In this document: positions 30,501-42,500 of the stretch, one piece after another
Position numbering within the stretch: the stretch's first letter is position 1
Layout of the letters: each line of letters opens with the position of its first letter
Source of the DNA: Thraustochytrium sp. TN22
Taxonomy: Eukaryota > Sar > Bigyra > Thraustochytrida > Thraustochytriidae
Length of the DNA stretch: 64,000 bases
Direction: 5' to 3'
Assembly: GCA_013306675.1 (NCBI GenBank)
Contig: JABLUY010000017.1
Location: 186,001 to 250,000 of the forward strand
Translations under genes and position numbers: made by a program
The notes under the pieces: model-generated
Seen by the model: the letters and a program-made list of their open reading frames with translations, nothing else
Told to the model about the DNA's origin: nothing
The model's database searches: none

Positions 30501-33500
30501 TGGCCCCTTCTGCCCGCCCTGCTCCGTCGGCGACCGCTGCGAGCGCGCCTCGGACTGCAACTCGGACGTCGCCTTTTGCGACGCCACCGATGGCATCTGC
30601 TACCCGCTCGCCTGCGCCAACGGTCTCCAAGACGCCGGCGAGACCGACGTGGACTGCGGCGGGCCCGACTGCCCGCCCTGCGAAGACGGCAAGCGCTGCG
30701 AGGACGCCTACGACTGCGCCTCCTCCGCCTGCGACCTCGACACCGGCATCTGCGTGCCGCCCGCCTGCACGGACGGCCTGCTCAACGGTGACGAGACCGG
30801 CGTCGACTGCGGCGGCTCCTGCGCGCCCTGCGCCCAGGGCGTCGCCTGCCGCGCCGACGGCGATTGCGCCGCTGACCTGCGCTGCGAGCCCTTCCGCGGC
30901 CTCTGCGCGCCCGCCACCTGCTTTGACGGCGTGCTCAATGGCCACGAGACCGGCCTCGACTGCGGCCACGACTGCTCGCCCTGCGACCACGGCTACGACT
31001 GCCTCACGGCGCGCGACTGCAAGGAGCTCTGCAGCGAAGACCGCGCTACCTGCATGCCCTTCTCTTGCGTCGACGGCATGCGCAATGGCCTCGAGACGGA
31101 CACGGACTGCGGCGGCCCGTTTTGTCGCGAGTGCGCGAACCTGCATCTCTGCGCACTCGACCGCGACTGCCAGAGCGGCTTCTGCGACCCGCGCCTCGCG
31201 CGCTGCATCCCGCGCCAGTGCAACGACGGCATCCAGAATGGCAACGAGACCGACGTCGACTGCGCCGGCGGCTGCGCGCCCTGCTCGCTTGACGCGCGCT
31301 GCCGCGCCGACCGCGACTGCGAGTCCGGCCTGCGCTGCGACCCGCTCCGCACCGTCTGCGCGCCGGCCTCCTGCTTCGACGGCCTCATGAACGGCAACGA
31401 GACCGATGTCGACTGCGGCGGCCCGCACTGCGCGCCCTGCGCCACCGCGCTCGCCGCCTGCGCGCTTGACGATGACTGCAATGGCACCATGGTCTGCGAC
31501 CCGGCTCTCCAGCAGTGCCTGCCAGCCGACCCTCTCGAGCGCCAGCTGCTCCTCCTGCCGCCCTCCTGCCGGAACGGCGTGCAGGATGGCGACGAGACCG
31601 ACGTCGACTGCGGCGGCCCGCTCTGCCTGCCGTGCAACCGCACCGGCGCGGCCTGCGCGGCCGCCGCGGACTGCGCCGATGGCCTGCTCTGCGCCGCCGC
31701 CTCCAGCACCTGCGTGCGCGACACCTGCGTCAATGATGTGCAGGACGGTCAGGAGACCGACGTGGACTGCGGCGGGCCCGACTGCGCGCCCTGCGCCGAC
31801 AACGCCGCCTGCGCCGACGCGCGCGACTGCGCCAGCGCGGTCTGCGACCCGGCCTCCGGGCTCTGCCTTCCCGGCACCTGTCACGATGGCATACACAACA
31901 ACGCCGAAGCCGATGTCGACTGCGGCGGGCCCAACTGCGACCGCCGCTGCGCCGAGCTTTCCACCTGCAATGCGGACCAGGATTGCGTCGATGGCCTGAT
32001 CTGCGACCCCGACGCGGCGCGCTGCGTGCAGCGTGACTGCCTCGGCCGCTGCGGCGGTGACCACTGCCCGCCGTGCGCTGTCGGCCGCGCCTGCGACTCG
32101 CCTTCCGACTGCGCGTCGGCCGCCTGCTCCGCGCACTCTGGCCTTTGCGTGCCCGCGCACTGTGGCAACCGCGTGCAGGACCACGACGAGGTTGACGTTG
32201 ACTGCGGCGGCGCCAGCTGCGACCCCTGCGCGGCCGGCGCCGCTTGCACGAGCGACGCCGACTGTGCCTCCGGCCTGGCCTGTGCAGCGGCTGACTCCAC
32301 CTGCCGCCCGGCCTCCTGCCAGGACGGCGTGCAGAACGGCCTCGAGACCTACACGGACTGTGGCGGCCCACACTGCGCGCCCTGCACGGCTGTCGGCGAG
32401 GCAACTTGCTTGCTGGACCGCGACTGCGCCTCTGGCCTCTGCAGCGCCGACGGCGAGTGCATCGCCAAGACCTGCGCGAACCACGTCAAGGATGGCGAGG
32501 AGACCGACGTGGACTGCGGTGGGCCCTTTTGCGCTCCCTGCGAGAATGGCCGCCGCTGCACCGACAGCGACGATTGCCGCACCGCCTTTTGCGACCGTGT
32601 CCTCGCCGTTTGCGCGGACCCGGCCGACGCCGACGACTGGATCGTCGACTGCGACGGCAACCGCCTCACCAACCTGGAGTGCGCCTCGGCCCGCCTCGGC
32701 TACACATCCTGCGACCAGCACCTCAACGACAACGTCTGCGATGACGGCGCCTTCGTCTCGGACGCCGGCGTCGCCATCAGGCTTAATTGCGCTGCCCACG
32801 AGTGCGACCGCGGAGCTTGCGGCGCCTGCCGCCAGCTGAGCCAGGGCCGGGGCCAAGACCAGCTGCAGGGCAGTGCCCAGGCGCAGGCGCAGGCGCAGGC
32901 GCAGGCGCAGGCGCGCTACTCACTCCCGGGCGTCAACGCCGCCGCGCTGCCAGACTCCGAGGCTGGCGCCGCGTGGGCCGCCAACTATGCCGGCCTCAGC
33001 AACGGCGCATCGCTGGCCTTCTCTGGGCCGCCAGAAATCGTCACGCGCCTCACGCAGCTCCACAAGTTGGCAGACGTTGACTTCTCCCAGTACGACGACG
33101 CGGACACCGGCTTCGTCTACGGCGATTTCTTCCGCAATGTCGACTACGACAGCCTCGCACGCCCGGCCTCGCTGTGCCAGCCGCGCTTCGGCTGCCGTCT
33201 CTCCACGGACCTCGCGCCAGCTATTGACGCTTTTGCGCACGTTATCATGAGCTTCTACGACTTTAGCTCCATGGAGCAGGACGAGCGCTTCCTCGTGGAG
33301 GGCAGCCGCGACCCGGCAAGCCGCGTGCTGCTGGACGGCTTCTATCTCGCCGCGCGCTCTGCGGACCAGCCCAAAACGCTCACGCTCACCGGCAGCCTCC
33401 GGGTCGGCCGCCTGAGCGTCGTAGGCAAGGGTGGCGTCCTCGACCTGACCGAGGCCGAGTCCGTCCATCTGGAGCAGGGCCTGGTGGTCCTTCCCGGCGG

Positions 33501-36500
33501 CACCGTGCGCCTGGGCGGACCCATGGCGCTCACTGGCTCGGACCGCGCCTTCCTGCTCGTCCTTGGCTCGATGGAGATCGAGGCTGCCGGTGACGTCGAC
33601 CGGGAGCACCATGAGCTTCAGGATCTCGAGCACTCCTCGGCGCTCGTCCCGTTGCTGGACCTCGCCCGCATCGACGTCTTTGGGGCCGCCCGCATGCACC
33701 ACGGCGCTGCCGCCCAGCTAACGGCGCGCACCGCCTTCTCCGTCATGCCGGGCGCCTCGCTCGAGCTCTTCGGAGATCTCGCGCTGCGCTGCGCCTCGTC
33801 CGCACGAGACTGCCGTCTGCGCAACCTCGGCTTGCTTCGCGTTATGGGCGCCGCCACCCTCGATGTGCACCTGCTCAACGACGGCCACCTCGATCTGCAG
33901 TCTGGCGTCTTTCGCGCGGCTTTTGGGCTCACAAACCGCGGGCTCGTCACCGTCGCACCGACTGCTGTCTGGGAGGCGCAGTCCGCGCGGCTCGATTTGC
34001 GTGGCGCGCGCTTCATGGAGGATGACTTCGGGCTCAAGGCGCTCCTCGCGCAGACCGAGCCCGTCGACAAGGCCTCTCTACTGCTGCAGCAGCAGCTGCT
34101 CCGCTCCCGGGTGCTCCGGGCCCAGGTTCTCGTGCGCGGCGTCCTGCGCCTCGCGGACCAGGCCTCCCTCCATCTCGCTGACGGCGCGCTGCTCTCTGCT
34201 GTGGGCCCCTGCGCCCTCGAGCTGCGCGAGGGCTCCCGCACCAAGGTGCTCGCCGGCTCTGAGATTGTCCTTGCGCCTGCCGCCGACGCCTCGGCGCCCG
34301 CCTGTGCCCGCGAGACCCCGCTGCTGCACGGCGAAATCCGCCTGGCCGGCGCTGGCGCCGTGCTTCGCGCCTTCATTCCCGATTCGACGTCCCGCCTCCA
34401 CATTGACGGCAAAGTTCTCTTCTCGCAGGGCGGCGCCGTGCTGGTGGAGCACCCCGGAAGCCTCGTTGGTGCTGCTGCAGCCGATCCCACCGTGTCCGTG
34501 GCGCGCAGGTCCCTCTCCGCCACCGGCGCAGGTACCAGCGCTACGACGATGACCTCGGGCGCCAATACGGTCTTTAGTAACCCGGTGGTGGCGGATGGCG
34601 ACCTTGTCATCCCTCAGGGCCAGAGCGTGACCTTCCGCTCGACGCTTGTGCACACGGGCGCACTCACCGTGCTGGGCTCGGTCACCTTCGAGGACTACAC
34701 CCTCATCGCGCACCGCGTGAGCAACGAGGGTCGTCTGATCGTGGGCTCTGCCGGCCGCGTCATGCTCGCCGGCATGTATTCCGGCGACGGTTTTCTCAAG
34801 GTGAACGGCCAGCTCTACTTTGGCGGCTCTGGCGCCGTGGGCGGCGACCTCGTCAACACCGGTCGTGTGCACGTCGGCGTCGAGTCGCGCGCCGTTCTCG
34901 CGGACTTTGAGCGCAATCTCTTCGCCTACGACACCGAGACTGCCTCGGGCCGCCGCCTGCTCGCCTGCGATGGCCAGCCGCACACCACGCACGTGCGCTT
35001 CGACGTTGGCGCCGCCTCCGGTGTCGGCGTCGAGTGGACGCTGCCCGTTCATACCTGCGAGCGCACGCCCGACGAGCCCACACTGCTCGCCGCGCTCTCG
35101 CGCCAGCTCGGCCTCGAGTCCGTCGATGGTCTCTCGCTGCGCGCTGGCAGCGGCAGCGGCGACGGTGCCCATACACTGCGCCGCTCGCTGGCGCGCGCCT
35201 CGGGCGCCTGGCACCAGCAGCGCGAGCTCACGCCCGAGGTCAGCCTCGTGGCGCCCGCCGCGACGCTTCCCGTGGGCGCCCTGGCGAGCACCTTTGCGCA
35301 GGCCGACGGCGTCCTGCTCGACATCGCGCGCGCCGCCACCGTGGACTTCCACGGCCGCGTCCTCGACGCGGGCGGCATCCTTGTCGCGGACGAGGCCGAC
35401 GTTGGCCTCCACGGGACGGTGTCCTTTGACCGGCCCATGCAGAACTTTGGCCGCCTCTTCATTGGCCCCACCGCCCACGTCGATTTCGCCCGCGCGCTCG
35501 ACAGCGCCGGTAACGTCACCATTGAGGGTAACATCACCATCGCCGATGAGACCATCTATTCGCAGGACGTATACCTGCGCGGCTCCATGCATGTGACGTC
35601 CACGGGCAATGTTACCTTCGAGTCGCTCCTGGAGAACTCCGGCACGATCACCGTCGACGAGGGCGGTGGCGTTGCCATGTTCGGCGCCGCCACCTTTGAT
35701 GAGGAGTCCTTCTTCATTTGCGACGGCGAGCTGGAGCTCGGCTACGGCAGCTCACTCGTGCTCTATGGCGACTTTGCCGTCACCGAAACAGGAACCACAA
35801 CAGTGGACGGTGCGCAGATTGACGTCTATTCGCCGGCCGTCTACTTTGACGGCCTGTACTTCCAGACCCGCGGCGCCTTTGTGAGCGTCGAGGACGGCGG
35901 TGTCCTGGTCTTCGAGGGCGAGTTCTCCTCGGACGAGAACGCGCAGATCTCCGTGGAGACCAACGGTAAGCTTCGCTTCCAGGGCTCCTCAATCTTCGCG
36001 CAGGACCTCGTCACGGGAGCCGCATACCGCTCTGCTACCGACCAGTACGTGGCGCTGTCCAACAAGGGCACCCTCGTGCTCTCGCGCACCGCGACGCTCA
36101 CCATGGACGGCACCGAGCTTTCAAGCACCGGCTCGCTTGATGCCAAGGAGGGCTCCACGCTGGCCTGCTCTTCGTCCGACGCCAAGCTCACTCTCAATGA
36201 CGCCGTCGTGGACGGCCTGTTGGCCGTCAACAACACCTGCGTCGTCACCTTCACCGGCCACAACGTCGTGGGCGGCTCCGTCATGGTCTCGTACGACGCG
36301 GTCACTGTCATTGCCGCGACGCGTCTCACACTCGACCAGGACGCCCTGTGGACCTCGGACGGCGTGCTCACCGTAGAGCAGGACGCCACGTTTGTGGTCA
36401 AGGGTCTGCTGCGCAGCCGCGGCCACGCGCTCAACCGCGGCCGCCTCATGCTCGCCTCGCGCCTGGCCATGCCCAGTGTCATCACCTCGACGCTGCAGAG

Positions 36501-39500
36501 CTACGGCTCTGTGATGGTCTCTGGCGCAGCCGTGCTGCGCGGCACCAACGCGCAGTTCAGCGGCGACCTCATCGTGGATGTCGGGGCCGCACTTTACCTG
36601 GACGAGGCGGCCGCCGTGGTGGTGGCCGGCTCGCTCTCGCACGACGGTCTCCTGAACCTCGGCGCTTCGGGCCAGGCCTCCTTCACCTGCGCCTCGCCCG
36701 AGTGCTCCTCTACGTCTGACAGCCAGCTCGAGGGCCTCGGCGCGCTCACGCTCTCCGAGGGCGCCGAGTGGGACCTTCTTGGCACGGTGCAGGTGCCCGT
36801 CGGTGCGGAGCAGTGGCACATCGTCCAGGGCGCCACGCTCTATCTGGGCGGTGCAGCCTCTGTTGGCGCATCGGTGCAGAACGAGGGCACGCTCGTGGTC
36901 ACCACGGACGGCGACGCAGTCTTTCTGGACTCGATTGTCTCGACTGGCCTCCTTCAGGTCGACGGCGCCGCCGACCTCCTCGGCTCTAGCGCGGACCTGG
37001 ACGGCGAGATCGCCGGCGCCGGCTACCTTGTGGTTGGTCCGTCGACCAAGGCCGACGTGCTGGCGGACGGCACCCTGCGCGGCGGCATCGAGGTGCGCGT
37101 CGGCGGCAGCGCCGTTTTCTGGTCCTCGTCCTTCACGCTCGAGGGCCTCACCAAGATCGATGGCGACATGTTCATCAGCACCGGCGCGCAGGTCGCCTTT
37201 CGCACGGGCGGCTCTGGTCGCGTGCAGCCCGGCGCGGCGCAGCTGGTGACTACGGGCCAACTCCGCAACGACGGCAACCTGAGTATCGGCGTGCTGGCGG
37301 ACCTCGGCGGCAACTTGGAGTCCACCAGTCTGCTCATTGTGGAGCCTGCGGGCGAGGCCACGGTCGTGGGCCTGCTCGAGGTGCAGGAGGGCGAGCTCTA
37401 CGTGCGGGATGGCGAGCTCATCATCGACGCCGAGGGGCAGTTGTCCGTGCTCGACACGGCTGCCCTGGTCTCTTCCGATGCCGCTTTTGTTCAGGTGGCC
37501 GGCTCACTCACCATCGCGTCCGGCGCCACCGCGGATCTGCGCGGCCAGGCCGCCTCCGCCTCAAGCGCCATTGTGCACGTTCTCGGCGAGCTCGTGCTCG
37601 GCGCCAGCGCTGACTTCCAGGGATTCACCGAGGTCGAAGGCCTCCTCGTGCTCGCCAACGACGTTGCAGCCACCGGTACGAGCAGCCGCGGTGCAGTCTT
37701 CCACGACGTCTTGCAGAATGGCGGCCAGCTCTGCGCGCAGGCTGGTGCGCGTCTGCAGATCGACGGCGGCCTTACCTCCACGGGCGCCATTTACGTCATG
37801 CCGGCGGCGGAGATGATTTTCACGCTTGACAGCGTGTCCAAGCTCACTGCGTCCACCGAGGTGGAGCAGCCGCAGGTGGTGAACCTCGGTTCGCTCATCG
37901 TCGACCAGGACGCCAGCCTGGCCAGCGAGGTTGACTTTGTGAGCACTGGCGAGATTGAGGTGCACGGCACACTGGAGCTGGACGGCGGCGCCATTCAGCT
38001 GTCCGAGACGGCGCGCGCCATTCGCAATATGGTGCCCGACCTTTTGGCAGCGGACCTCAACGATATCTCCGACAGCGATGTCGGTGGCCTCTCCGTTATG
38101 GAGGACGGCACGTTGACCGGCTGGGCCACCGTGGAGGGCGACCTCGTGAGTGAGGGCACCGTGCGCGCTGGCTCTGAGGAGGAGCCGTCCGCCGTGCTCT
38201 CCGTCTCAGGCACTTTTACTGCGCGCACGACGGCCATTCTACAGGTCGCGCTGGCCCTCTCCGACGACAGCGAGTCCTCCATGCCGGCCTACGGCGTCCT
38301 TGACGTGGCGGGCGCGGTCGACCTCGCCGGGACCGTGACGGTTGTGTCGGACCGCTTCTACAGCGACACGGTGCGCCTCGCACCGCTCCTGGCGAGGCGG
38401 AACAACCTGGATCTGTCCACGGAGACTGTCTTCAGCGCCTCTGGCCCGGAGGATTACGAGTTCACCGCGGACGGCTTCGTGGACCAGACCTCGGTGAGCG
38501 GCACCCGGCGCGCCGTCCTTTTGGTGGACCTGCAGAGCTCGCACGCCGTGGTGGTCGGCTCGCGTCGCTCGCTGAGCGCGGAGGCCGTGCTGCACGCCGA
38601 GGACCTCCTCGCCAGCGACCTCGACAGCAACGTGACCCTGGGCGCCAGCCCGCAAACGCCGGACGGGACTCAGCTCGTGGACCTCTGGCTAGGGGGCGTC
38701 CGCGGCATCGAGCCTAGCCGCGTGCGCCGCATCGTGCACACAATCGAAGGGTACCTGGGCATGGTGCCGACGGCGCAGCTGCAGAAGAAGACGCGCATGC
38801 CGGCCTTCTTCGAGGCGTATGTGGCAGAGGTCGTCTCACGGCGCTCGGGCCGTTCTGCGCCCGCCTCCTTCCGCGGCGGCCTGCAGCTCACGCTCGCCTT
38901 TTCCTGCCCGACGCTGGTCGAGTGCCGCTCGTTTTGCACGACCCTGCGCGAGCTGCGTGCCGGCATCGCCCGGGACCTCGTGGAGCGCCTGCACGCGCTC
39001 GGCGTACACACCTTTGCGATGCGCTCCACCACCTGCGCCTCGGTGCACGAGCAGGCACATGTCGCCTCGCTCACGCCGCCGGTTTGCGTGTCGGACGGCC
39101 TGCGCGGCACGTTTCTGACGCCGGGAGTGGAGTGCCACGAGCCCTGCACCTGCGTGGGCGAGGCTTGCTCCTGCTTTATGCGCAGCGGCAAGTGGGCCGG
39201 CTGCGAGTGTGGGCCGTTCGCGGCCGCCGGTGCCTCTTCCCTAGCGACCGCGCCGACTTCCACGGTCGCCTCGCTCGGTGACCTGGCGCATCCGCAGGTG
39301 GCGTGCGCCGCCAACGGGCTCGGCGCGCCGCGCGCCGGCACGCCGTGCGCGTTCCCGTTCTGGTTCGATGGCCAAATGCACCACTCGTGCATCGGGTCCG
39401 GCTGGGGCGGCGATGGCTTCTGCGTTATCCAAGGTGAGCTGGCCGGGTGCAAGTGCGAGTCGGCCACGGCTGCAGCTGCGGCCGCGGCCGCGGACGGTGC

Positions 39501-42500
39501 CTCTACGGCGGACGCGGTGGCATCCCTGGTCCCTGCCGAGGAGCGGGCGGGTAGGCTGCCCGCGTGCGTCACGACGGGGCGCGGTGCTGCCGCCGAGGGC
39601 GACGCTTGCGTATTCCCCATCGTCTTCAAGGGGCTCGCCTACTTCCGTTGCATCGACCGCGAGGTGGACGGCGGCTGGTGCGTGAATGCCCGCGGCGAGC
39701 GCGGCGGCTGCTCCTGCGAGCAGGACAACAGCACGAGTGCGGAAACCGCACGCTCGAGGCGTGATGAGCACGACGACGACGGCGAGGCCGCTGCGCGCGC
39801 GCTACTCTGGCGCGTCTCGGCTGGTCGCCGGTTGGAGGACTCCATCGCGGTCCAATTCCATTCGACCAAGGTTGCGCAAGTGTGGCTGTACGCGCTCTTG
39901 GCAGGCAGTCCGGCGCCGACGCGCGAGGACATTCTCGCCTGCGCCGACAGCGAGACGGACGATGCCTTTTACGCTTCGGTCCGTGCCGTAGGCGGCGGCC
40001 AGGAGCAGGAGGGCCTGCTGGAGGGCCTGGAGCCCAGCACTGGGTACGATGTCTATGTGTGCTCAGACGCTCCGGAGGCCGAGGAGATTGTGGTGCTCCG
40101 CGACGTGCGCACCGCGCGCGCCAGCACGCGCGCAGCGCGCAGCACGCTTTCCCTGGGCGAGGAGGAGCGCGGCCACCTCATCCTCACGGACGTGGCCATT
40201 GAGCTCACAGAGGGCGACGGGACCGTACAGGAGTATGGCTTTACCTTGGACCGCCAGCCGGATGCAGCGGTGACCGCCACGGTGGTGCTCCCGCCGCGCG
40301 ACCAGCTGGACGCTTCCCCGCAGGAGGTCTTCTTCACGCCGAGCAACTGGAACACCACCCAGTACATCCAGGTGTACGCGCGTGACGACGGCGTGTTGGA
40401 GGACGACCCGCACACGGTCGTTATTCGGCACCGGCTCGAGTCGTCGGACCCGCGCTTTGTTCTGGACGAGGACGAGGATGACGCGGACACGCTCAGCGTT
40501 AAGGTGCACGATGCGTCCGCGCGCGGCCTGGACGCCTCGCTGGCCCTCCAGGTGCGGCCCTCCAAGCTGGACCTCGACGAAGGCGGCCAGCCGGGCGTGT
40601 ACACGGTCCGCCTCACGCGGCAGCCGTCGGCGGTCGTCTCAGTCTCGATTGTGCTGCCGCCGGGCGACGACCTCGAGGTGGCGCCCACGGCGCTCAGCTT
40701 TGGCCCGGACGACTGGGACCAGCCGCAGCGCGTCACTGTGCGCGCCGTGGACGACCGGATCGAAGAGGACTTCTTGCAGGTCGTGCAGATCTTTCACAAG
40801 GTTGCCTCGCGGGATGCCTCCTTCGAAGGTGCAGACGCGCCTGTCGTCATGGCTTTTGTCAACGACACGCAGACACGTGGCGAGGAGCCGAGCTTCGTCG
40901 TCGCACCCTCGACGCTCGATCTGCCAGAGGGCTCTTCGGCCATGTTCACCATCACCCTGGGCGAGGCTTCGCTCCCGCCGGCGCATGACGTCTTCGTCAC
41001 TGTGAACTCCACACGCGAGGCCTTCTTCGACCCGCCCGAGCTCGTCTTCTCGCCCAGCGACTGGGACGCGCCGCGGTCTGTCGTGGTGCACGTGCCGCGC
41101 GACGGCGTCATCCGCGAGGAGGCGAGTTTCGAAGAGGTCGTCTTCACCACTTCCTCGCGCGACTTTGTGTATCACGGCCTGCACATTGACGCGGTGTCCA
41201 TGCGCGTTGCGGACGCGGATGTGCCGGGCCTTGTACTCAGCACCACGCGCGTGACGGGCCTCGACGAGGCAAACCCGACGCAGGAGGCTGTCTTTGACAT
41301 CTGGCTGGCCGCTGCGCCCCGCGACGGTGCGCTCGTGCGCGTGGACCTGGCCGTCCAGGACGGCTTTTGCCTGCATCGCGGCAACGGTCCCCAGCTGCAG
41401 CTGGGCCCGTGCGCCCTGGACCTGGACTGCGAGCTGGCCAGCGCCGACGCGGCCAGCGCGCGCCAGCTGCGCTGCATTAGGGAGACCGGCGCCTACCTGA
41501 ACGCGGAGGAGACGACACTCTTCTTCGACATGGACAATTGGCGTATCCCGCAGAGCGTCTCGCTGCGGCCGTACGAGGACAACCGCGTCGAAGCGCCCGT
41601 GCACATGTCCAAGGTGACGCTCACGCTCAGCAGTGACCGCGACGAGCGCTTCGCGGGCGCCTCCTGCTACCAGGTGGATGCCTCCTCGGCAGCGTTGGGC
41701 GGCGTCGACCTGGTTGCGGCCGGTGAGTGCGCCGTGCTCGCAGAGATCGCTGACGCCGACATCGCGGCCGTGGAGTTTACACCGGCGCTCGTGACGCTAG
41801 ACGCTGCCAAGGGCGAGGTCTCGTACCTCGCGTCGCTGGCGAGCCGGCCTTGGGCGCCCGTCACGCTCAACATTGACCTGGGCAGACTCGGACTCTCGGC
41901 GGACCCGCGCCAGCTCGTGTTCGCGCCGAGCACCTGGGATACGCCGCAACAGGTGCGCGTGCGCATTCGAGACGGCATGGGCGAGTCCGACCAGTACCTG
42001 GCGGTGGCCGCGCACGAGGCAGTTTCGGCTGACGGTGCCTACGACCGCCTGGTTGAGGAGCTCACGGTCAAGGTCATTCAGGATGCCTGGACCCGCATTG
42101 TGCTCTCCAAGCACACCGCCACGGTGTCCGAGGATGGACTCGTCGAGACGGTCGAGGTGCGCCTCGCGCGCAAGCCGCACGTGTCGGCGCTGCACGCGGA
42201 GCGCGCCGTCACCGTCGACTTTCCCGTCTCGCACGGCCATTGCATCGTGGCGGCCACTGGCGAGCTGCGCCCGCGCACCGAGCCATGCTCGCGGGACGCG
42301 GACTGCGCGGACGACGGCGTCTTCTGCGCCCGTGGCGAGCGCGTGCGCGTGTCGCCGTCGCGACTGACGTTCTCACAGTCGAACTGGGCGCTTCCGCAGC
42401 GCATCACCATCTCTGCGGAGGACGACGACGTGGCAGGGTCGGCGCAGGTTGTGCACACGCTGATTGCGCCGCGCGCAGCGAGCGAGGACCCGCTCTTCAA

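Noticed and set aside
27393-32856. Very long overlapping frames in the cysteine-repeat region (832 and 1076 codons on minus, 874 codons on plus)
   Set aside because: A repeated GC-rich codon pattern (GACTGCGGCGGC) removes stops from all frames. Their products are low-complexity Ala/Thr/Ser/Arg, or Val/Gly/Ala periodic, whereas the chosen frame has regular disulphide motifs.
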